The notes under the pieces were generated by a model. It ran no database searches and was not told the origin of the DNA. It was given only the letters and a program-made list of their open reading frames with translations. From an uncultured Bacteroidales bacterium (GTDB lineage Bacteria; Bacteroidota; Bacteroidia; Bacteroidales; WCHB1-69): a DNA stretch of 64,000 bases. Positions 60,437-64,000 of the stretch are shown one piece after another. The position numbers and the translations under genes were made by a program. Location of the stretch: NCBI GenBank assembly GCA_900315245.1, contig OMYJ01000002.1:242552-306551 (forward strand), given 5' to 3'. Every line of letters begins with the position of its first letter. Within the stretch, counting starts at the first letter, position 1.

Positions 60437-60841
60437 ATGAAGATTTATAATTTTGAAGATTTAGTGGTTTGGCAATTGGCAAGGGAACTTGTCAAAGATA
60501 TTTATGCTCAATTTGCTACAAGTAAGGATTATGGCTTCAACAATCAGATTCAGCGAGCAGTAATTTCCATAATGAACAACATTGCAGAGGGTTTTGATAG
60601 AAGTAAAAATGCAAAAGACAATAAACAACTTTTAAGTTACCTGAATACATCTTACGGATCTTGTGGAGAAGTGAAAAGTATGTTGTATGTGGCAGAAGAT
60701 TTAGAATATATACATGCTGATATAGCCAAATCATTACGCGAACATTGTACTGATTTGTCCATAAAAATTGCCTCATTCATGTCTCATCTCCGCAGCTATG
60801 ACATCAACAAAAATAACAAAAACAACAGCGAAGCTAACTAA
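60437..60841 (+). CDS. Four-helix-bundle protein (S23/IVP-like)
   Basis: The 134-residue protein matches the four-helix-bundle family first seen in 23S rRNA intervening sequences. FEDLVVWQLARELVKDIYAQ is at the start, QIQRAVISIMNNIAEGFDRS (the conserved AxSIxxNIAEG) is at about residue 35-54, and LLSYLNTSYGSCGEVKSMLY follows. The related Avd protein binds RNA and a reverse transcriptase in diversity-generating retroelements, but no reverse transcriptase gene is in the window. The gene is enclosed by hairpin arrays in opposite orientations. Its last residues NSEAN and its stop codon are encoded by the first unit of the right array, preceded by an Asn/Lys-rich stretch. Confidence 0.92.
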   Translation: MKIYNFEDLVVWQLARELVKDIYAQFATSKDYGFNNQIQRAVISIMNNIAEGFDRSKNAKDNKQLLSYLNTSYGSCGEVKSMLYVAEDLEYIHADIAKSLREHCTDLSIKIASFMSHLRSYDINKNNKNNSEAN

Positions 60842-60984
60842 CACGAAGTAATCAACAGCCGAAGGCTCACCAACAGCGAAGCTAACCAACAGCCGAAGGC
60901 TAATCAACAGCGAAGCTAACTAACACGAAGTAATCAACAGCCGCAGGCTCACCAACACGAAGTAATAAACACGAAGTAATAACC
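60827..60984 (+). repeat. Array 2 of GNA mini-hairpins, plus orientation
   Basis: Ten hairpin words (three AGCGAAGCT, four ACGAAGT, two AGCCGAAGGCT and one AGCCGCAGGCT) are separated by nine linkers of exactly seven bases (AACTAAC, AATCAAC, CACCAAC, AACCAAC, AATAAAC). The stems are 2, 3 or 4 bp and the loop is always GAA or GCA. The array starts inside the four-helix-bundle gene and ends three bases before the flavoprotein ATG. Confidence 0.92.
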
Positions 60985-60987
60985 GTT

Positions 60988-63807
60988 ATGCCCGAAATGT
61001 CCACCAAATTTGTCCCGAAACACAAAGGGGACAAGAACCCGAACCCCAAGCTTCTCAAGCTGGTTCGTCACATCACCGATCGTATTCCCGGTAAAATCAA
61101 GATGGATACCGACGCCCCTGAGTATTGGGGTCTCGCTTGTATCTTCGAAGACGAGATGGATGCCGTCACCCGTGAGGCCGCTCTGGATCTGATGCTGGAT
61201 ATGCTGCCAGGCAATCCTTTCCGGGTGCGTAAACATTGGACCAATGCGCAGCTCCACGAGCTGAACAGCCAAAAACATTACACTCCTGACGACAAGTCCT
61301 TTGACGAACTGCTGGACCTGATGGCACGCATGGGAGTCATGGAGTACGACTACGGCGACAAATACACCAAAGACGGCCCTGTTCCCGGCACCACCTACGA
61401 GAGAAAAGACCGCGTGTATTGGGTGCCCATGTTCGTCCCTGGCAGCGCCGAATATACCAATATGAACGAGGAACTCATGAAGAAACACCCGGAACTGGGC
61501 ATGTTTTTCGAACGTATGACGTTTCTGCCGTTAGAGAAGGTCACTCCGATGGTGCCTATGGGCGGCTCTGGTATCGGCATGCACGTGATTCCGGTGGAGA
61601 AAGCCATCTCCATGGAGAATCAATCCATTGATATAGAGCATATTTCATATTGGCTTAAACGCTACGAAGGCCACCTGGCGGTGGGCATCTGCTCCTGCCG
61701 TATTGGTCGCAAAGGACTGGATGAAGGCTGCGCCGACGATTACCACGATTGGTGTATCGGCGTGGGCGACATGGCGGAGTATCTGGCGGAGACGGGCCGA
61801 GGTCACTTCATCACCTACGATGAGTGCATGGCCATCTTGAAAAAAGCCGAGGATCATGGTTTTGTACACCAAATCACCAATATCGACGGTGAAGGCAAAA
61901 TCTTCGCCATCTGCAATTGCAACGTGAAGATTTGCAATGCGTTGCGTACTTCGCAACTCTTCAACACCCCGAATATGAGCCGCAGCGCTTACGTGGCGAA
62001 GGTGGATCCGACGAACTGCGTGGCTTGCGGTCGATGCGTGGAATACTGTCCTGCAGGCGCTGTTCGTCTGGGACAGAAACTCTGCACCAAGCACGGCGAG
62101 CAGACCTATCCGAAACAGGAGCTACCCGATGCCAAGAAGTGGGGACCGGAAAAGTGGGACGAGGACTACCGCGACAAGAACCGCATCAACTGCTACCCGA
62201 CCGGCACGGCACCCTGCAAGACAGCTTGTCCGGCGCATATTGCGGTGCAAGGCTATCTGAAGAAGGCTGCCGAAGGCAAATATACGGAAGCGTTGGAACT
62301 CATCAAGCGCGAGAACCCATTCCCGGCAGTGTGCGGGCGTGTCTGTAACCGTCGCTGCGAGGATGCCTGCACGCGCGGCACCATCGACCAGCCCATCGCC
62401 ATCGATGCGGTGAAGAAGTTCATTGCTGAGCAGGATCTCAAAGCGGAGACCCGCTTCATTCCCGAGGTGAACATCTGTTCTAACGTGAAGGAATTCTGGG
62501 AGGAGAAGATCGCCATCATCGGCGGCGGCCCTGCCGGTCTGAGTTGCGCCTACTACCTCGCCACGATGGGCTACAAGCCCACCGTCTTCGAGAAAGACGA
62601 AATCCCCGGCGGTATGCTGCAATACGGCATCCCCTCCTACAAGTTGGACAAGGCCGTCGTCAAAGCCGAAATCGACATCATGCGCGAAATCGGTGTGGAG
62701 ATCCGCACTGGCGTGGAGGTTGGCAAAGACATTACCATTCAACAACTTAGAGCCAAAGGATACAAGGGCTTCTACGTGGCTATCGGCTGTCAGGGCGGCA
62801 AACTGCCCGGCATCACCGGCGAGAATCTGCCCGGCACCACCACGGCCATCGATTTCCTGCACAACTGCAATTGCGGCACGAAGGTCAGCGGCAAGGTCGT
62901 TGTGGTCGGTGGCGGCAACGTGGCCATCGATGCGGCTCGGGTCGCCAAGCGCGGCGGTGCCGAGTCCGTCACCATGCTCTCGTTGGAGACCGAAGACATC
63001 ATGCCCGCTTCCTTGGAGGAGCGCCGCGAGGCCCGCGAGGACGGCGTGGTCATCAACCCCGGCTGGGGGCCGAAAGAGGTGATCGGCACCGACAAGGTCA
63101 CCGGCATCGTCTTCAAGAAATGTACCTCCGTGTATGACAAAGACCACCGCTTCTCCCCGCAATATGATGAGAACGAGACGATTACGTTAGATGCCGACTT
63201 GGTCATCTTCGCCATCGGTCAGACGGTCATCCTCAAGGATCTGCTCAAAGACACGAAAGTGGAGTTCGTGCGCGGCGTCTATCCCGTGGCCGACAAACTG
63301 ACCTACCAGACCGCCGAAGAGGACATCTTCGTGGGCGGTGACTGCTTCACTGGTCCGAAGTTCGCCATCGACGCCATCGCCGCCGGCAAGGAGGGTGCCG
63401 AATCGTTGCACCGCTACGTGCAGCACGGTCACCTCACCATCGGGCGCAACCGCCGCGACTTCATCGAGCTCGACAAGGACGACATCGTGGTGGAAAGCTA
63501 CGACAACTCCTCCCGCCAGGTGGAAGGTGTGTCCGAGCAGGCCGACAAGTTCAAGGAATACACGCTCACGCTTACGGAAGAGCAGGTGCGCACCGAGACA
63601 TCCCGCTGTCTGAGCTGTGGTGCGTCCGTGGTGGACGAAAACCGCTGCATCGGCTGCGGCATTTGCACTACCAAGTGCGCCTTCGATGCCATCCACCTCT
63701 TCCGCGACAACCCCGACGCCAGCATCATGCGCACCTCCGAGGACAAGTTCAGCGGTATCCTGCCCTACATGTTGAAACGCGCCGCAAAGATCGTCTTTAA
63801 GAAGTAA
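60988..63807 (+). CDS. Large Fe-S flavoprotein, NAD(P)H oxidoreductase (GltD-like core)
   Basis: The 939-residue protein has an N-terminal Cys-bearing domain (VGICSCRIGRKGLDEGCADD at ~231-250, ICNCNVKICNA), a ferredoxin motif (CVACGRCVEYCPAGAV at ~343) and a GltD-type part. That part shows CKTACPAHIAVQGYLKK, FPAVCGRVCNRRCEDACTRG, the FAD site IAIIGGGPAGLSCAYYLATM (~507) and the NAD(P) site VVVVGGGNVAIDAARVAKRG (~637). The end is a second 4Fe-4S set (CLSCGASVVDENRCIGCGIC). It should pass electrons between NAD(P)H and ferredoxin-like partners. The substrate is not clear. With hypB upstream, a link to hydrogenase or electron bifurcation is plausible. Confidence 0.85.
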   Translation: MPEMSTKFVPKHKGDKNPNPKLLKLVRHITDRIPGKIKMDTDAPEYWGLACIFEDEMDAVTREAALDLMLDMLPGNPFRVRKHWTNAQLHELNSQKHYTPDDKSFDELLDLMARMGVMEYDYGDKYTKDGPVPGTTYERKDRVYWVPMFVPGSAEYTNMNEELMKKHPELGMFFERMTFLPLEKVTPMVPMGGSGIGMHVIPVEKAISMENQSIDIEHISYWLKRYEGHLAVGICSCRIGRKGLDEGCADDYHDWCIGVGDMAEYLAETGRGHFITYDECMAILKKAEDHGFVHQITNIDGEGKIFAICNCNVKICNALRTSQLFNTPNMSRSAYVAKVDPTNCVACGRCVEYCPAGAVRLGQKLCTKHGEQTYPKQELPDAKKWGPEKWDEDYRDKNRINCYPTGTAPCKTACPAHIAVQGYLKKAAEGKYTEALELIKRENPFPAVCGRVCNRRCEDACTRGTIDQPIAIDAVKKFIAEQDLKAETRFIPEVNICSNVKEFWEEKIAIIGGGPAGLSCAYYLATMGYKPTVFEKDEIPGGMLQYGIPSYKLDKAVVKAEIDIMREIGVEIRTGVEVGKDITIQQLRAKGYKGFYVAIGCQGGKLPGITGENLPGTTTAIDFLHNCNCGTKVSGKVVVVGGGNVAIDAARVAKRGGAESVTMLSLETEDIMPASLEERREAREDGVVINPGWGPKEVIGTDKVTGIVFKKCTSVYDKDHRFSPQYDENETITLDADLVIFAIGQTVILKDLLKDTKVEFVRGVYPVADKLTYQTAEEDIFVGGDCFTGPKFAIDAIAAGKEGAESLHRYVQHGHLTIGRNRRDFIELDKDDIVVESYDNSSRQVEGVSEQADKFKEYTLTLTEEQVRTETSRCLSCGASVVDENRCIGCGICTTKCAFDAIHLFRDNPDASIMRTSEDKFSGILPYMLKRAAKIVFKK

Positions 63808-63809
63808 AT

Positions 63810-64000
63810 GTTGGTGACTGCGTGTTGATTACTGCGTGTTACCAACAGCGAAGCTAACCAACAGCCGAAGGCTAACCAACATGAAATAACTAACACGAAG
63901 CTAACCAACAGCCGAAGGCTAACCAACATGAAATAACTAACACGAAGTAACCAACAGCCGAAGGCTAACCAACATGAAATAACTAACACGAAGTAACCAA
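63810..64000. repeat. Array 3 of GNA mini-hairpins with an orientation switch, continuing past the window edge
   Basis: It starts two bases after the flavoprotein stop codon. Two minus-orientation units (ACTGCGT at 63817-63823 and 63831-63837, linker GTTGATT) are followed at 63838-63846 by a switch to plus orientation and then ten plus units. From 63863 on a larger 46-base repeat appears: AGCCGAAGGCT, ATGAAAT and ACGAAGT, each followed by a seven-base linker. One word (ACGAAGCT, 63895-63902) is a hybrid. Confidence 0.92.

Noticed and set aside
60437..60841. Four-helix-bundle gene as part of a diversity-generating retroelement
   Set aside because: No reverse transcriptase, template repeat or variable repeat was seen within the window.
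60827..64000. Hairpin arrays as a CRISPR array
   Set aside because: The repeats are only 14-18 bases, there are no unique spacers of constant length, and no cas gene is present. The varied part is the hairpin stem, not a spacer.

Overview
The window reads as chromosomal DNA of a member of the Bacteroidota, most likely an anaerobic Bacteroidales. The evidence is direct. Many genes are preceded by the Bacteroidota -7 promoter word TAnnTTTG. Two secreted proteins end in type IX secretion signals (a type A sorting domain and a CHU_C/type B domain). There is an ftsQ-ftsA-ftsZ cluster of Bacteroidota type, a TonB-dependent receptor, an ECF sigma factor beside a DUF6249-like gene, and butyrate kinase. 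No rRNA, tRNA, insertion sequence with transposase, prophage or CRISPR array was recognised.

Layout. 1-15.6 kb is a surface-glycan region. It holds an ATP-grasp sugar-transfer protein (cut by the window edge), a hexapeptide acyltransferase, gmhA-hddC-hddA for GDP-heptose, three or four glycosyltransferases, a YfhO-type membrane protein, a LicD-type phosphotransferase, and a three-gene phosphonate pathway whose PEP mutase is fused to a cytidylyltransferase-like domain. 15.7-28.5 kb is mostly housekeeping: Xaa-Pro aminopeptidase, POT peptide transporter, thioredoxin, a small lipoprotein, butyrate kinase, NAD kinase, FtsQ-FtsA-FtsZ, a TonB-dependent receptor and an outer-membrane barrel. 28.5-34.2 kb is a second polysaccharide operon (Wzx flippase, TupA-type ATP-grasp, a fused Wzy-like/GT4 protein, an ExoA-like GT2). 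34.4-45.5 kb mixes housekeeping (manC, pgk, thyA, mrp, exonuclease) with cell-surface genes (PASTA protein, two type IX cargo proteins).

45.5-58.1 kb is an accessory island. It holds a leucine-rich-repeat protein with a possible EVE-like head, two paralogues of an unrecognised family, a CbxX-type AAA+ ATPase with an N-terminal membrane segment, a WYL regulator, HIRAN and SIMPL proteins, and an McrB/McrC type IV restriction pair. Three genes of the island share a near-identical 33-bp promoter element, and a 204-bp palindrome able to fold as a cloverleaf lies in front of the WYL gene. 58.2-64 kb carries an ECF sigma operon, hypB, a free-standing four-helix-bundle (S23/IVP-like) gene and a large Fe-S flavoprotein.

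The most unusual structure is in 60.3-64.0 kb. Arrays of tiny hairpins with GNA loops (stems of 2, 3 or 4 bp whose two sides change together) are separated by constant 7-nt linkers. They run in opposite orientations on the two sides of the four-helix-bundle gene and again after the flavoprotein. More generally, many genes in the window end exactly in or at the edge of short repeats, so that the repeat supplies the stop codon.
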